Source: an uncultured Bacteroidales bacterium (GTDB lineage Bacteria > Bacteroidota > Bacteroidia > Bacteroidales > WCHB1-69). Taken from it: a stretch of DNA of 23,198 nucleotides. Shown one piece after another: positions 22,791 to 23,198 of the stretch. The position numbers and the translations under genes are program-made. Position 1 is the first letter of the stretch. Each line of letters begins with the position of its first letter. The stretch covers positions 1 to 23,198 of the forward strand of contig CAMJPH010000035.1 in NCBI GenBank assembly GCA_946407715.1. Direction: 5' to 3'. The notes under the pieces are model-generated. The model saw only the letters and a list, made by a program, of their open reading frames with translations, was not told the origin of the DNA and made no database searches.

Positions 22791-23060
22791 TTGGGAGCAT
22801 GGAGGCGGTGATGGGCTCGTTTCCGTATCCCTCCCTAGCCCGTCAGGACTTCCATATCTGTAGCACGTGAACGTTCCCGACCGCGCCCCGAACCCCGTTA
22901 GGGGTTCCCTATCTGTAGCCGTTGGCGATGCGGCATTCCCCACAACCCCGTGAGGGGTTGCATATCGGGCACGACAATGTTTCCGCAACCCGTTGAATAT
23001 GAATCCCCTCCGGGGATTTGAACCCGCGCATGGGCATCCGTTTTTACAGATAGGCATCCC
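22791..23060. other. Intergenic hairpin-repeat region without a gene
   Basis: No real CDS is seen. The region is filled with short palindromes and shared tails, listed next. An open minus-strand frame of 92 codons crosses it, but its sequence simply follows the repeats (for example NPRRGFIFNGLRKH), a known kind of spurious ORF over such arrays. Confidence 0.65.
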
Positions 23061-23068
23061 CTAACGAG
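22837..23068. repeat. Array of palindromic intergenic repeats about 54 bp apart
   Basis: Units begin with AACCCCGTTAGGGGTT or variants and end in TATCTGTAGC. Unit 1 is at 22837-22864 (diverged stem), unit 2 at 22891-22920 (AACCCC GTTA GGGGTT), unit 3 at 22944-22971 (AACCCC GTGA GGGGTT, tail TATCGGGC). A degenerate unit starts at 22987, with the hairpin AATCCCC TCC GGGGATT at 23002-23018. An inverted unit (minus-strand CGTTAGGGGATGCCTATCTGTA) lies at 23045-23066. Start-to-start spacing of units 1-3 is 54 and 53 bp. It is not a CRISPR: the repeats are degenerate and palindromic, one is inverted, and spacers are short and repeat-like. Confidence 0.75.
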
Positions 23069-23183
23069 AACAAGTCACCTCGCTCACCAACGCCTCTATC
23101 GGCACGGTGCTGTCCATCAGTCCGACGCGCGTGCCGGAGACGTGGCGGGTGAGGGCGGCGTGAGAGAAGATGTTCCCTTTGTC
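23061..23183 (-). pseudogene. Gene-fragment repeat, copy B, cut by window edge
   Basis: Minus-strand frame reading NIFSHAALTRHVSGTRVGLM then DSTVPIEALVSEVTCSR and a TAG at 23061-23063 that lies in the inverted hairpin repeat. It is homologous to copy A (GLMDSTVP shared; 60-bp core at 23101-23160). Upstream in the same frame a TGA occurs at 23184-23186, so this copy is probably frameshifted or truncated too. The family was not recognised; the rest is outside the window. Confidence 0.5.
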
Positions 23184-23198
23184 TCAAGAAACTCGCTC

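Noticed and set aside
22998..23045. Possible minus-strand tRNA, because GGGTTCAAATCCC resembles a T arm
   Set aside because: No matching acceptor stem, anticodon arm or D arm can be built around it; the segment is one of the hairpin repeats.
22779..23057. 92-codon minus-strand ORF over the hairpin array
   Set aside because: Its codons simply follow the repeat units, with no promoter; this is a typical spurious ORF.
22837..23068. Possible CRISPR array
   Set aside because: Units are degenerate and palindromic, one is inverted, the intervening sequence is short and itself repeat-like, and no cas genes are present.

Overview
The window looks like chromosomal DNA from a member of the Bacteroidota, probably order Bacteroidales. 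The evidence is a T9SS type B sorting domain on a secreted protein, a gldF-gldG pair, a long-insertion SecA of about 1100 residues, an NqrD subunit, and many copies of the phylum-specific -7 promoter element TAnnTTTG just before start codons. No phage or plasmid hallmark genes, rRNA or tRNA were seen.

Layout. 1-269: a hexamer repeat array and a promoter. 270-2459: secreted choice-of-anchor L / PKD / T9SS-sorted surface protein. 2541-6257: an acidic YD-repeat-like protein, ispD (isoprenoid precursor synthesis) and dnaG (replication primase). 6363-8869: gldF-gldG, the membrane and auxiliary subunits of the gliding/T9SS-associated ABC transporter. 8931-13342 (minus): secA followed by a coupled GT4 glycosyltransferase. 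13541-15235: lpxH (lipid A) and era (ribosome assembly GTPase). 15236-15830: a GxxExxY gene bracketed by two direct copies of an 81-bp palindromic element. 15865-16320 (minus): a small acidic protein. 16372-16689: a long AT-rich intergenic region whose pta leader contains three kinds of short tandem repeat. 16690-18983: pta and a LolC/E-type permease. 18984-19618: gene decay, with a sigma-factor pseudogene and an iron-alcohol-dehydrogenase remnant tail to tail. 19619-21328: divergent DUF3667 protein and an orphan nqrD. 21329-23198: an accessory patch holding a DUF6577/AbiEi-like gene, a broken AbiEii-type toxin gene, an array of hairpin repeats about 54 bp apart, and two diverged copies of an unidentified gene fragment flanking the patch.

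Much of the window supports cell-envelope biology: Sec export (secA), T9SS substrate and gliding-type transporter (gene 1, gldF, gldG), lipid A (lpxH), lipoprotein-type permease (lolC/E) and a glycosyltransferase. These sit beside core genes (dnaG, era, ispD, pta). The most unusual material lies between the genes. It comprises repeat-bracketed GxxExxY, hexamer arrays of one word family at two loci, promoters so close to start codons that transcripts would be leaderless or nearly so, and a remnant-rich right end with an antitoxin-like gene that has outlived its toxin. No clearly new multi-gene system was identified; the repeat-flanked GxxExxY cassette is the best candidate for something undescribed.
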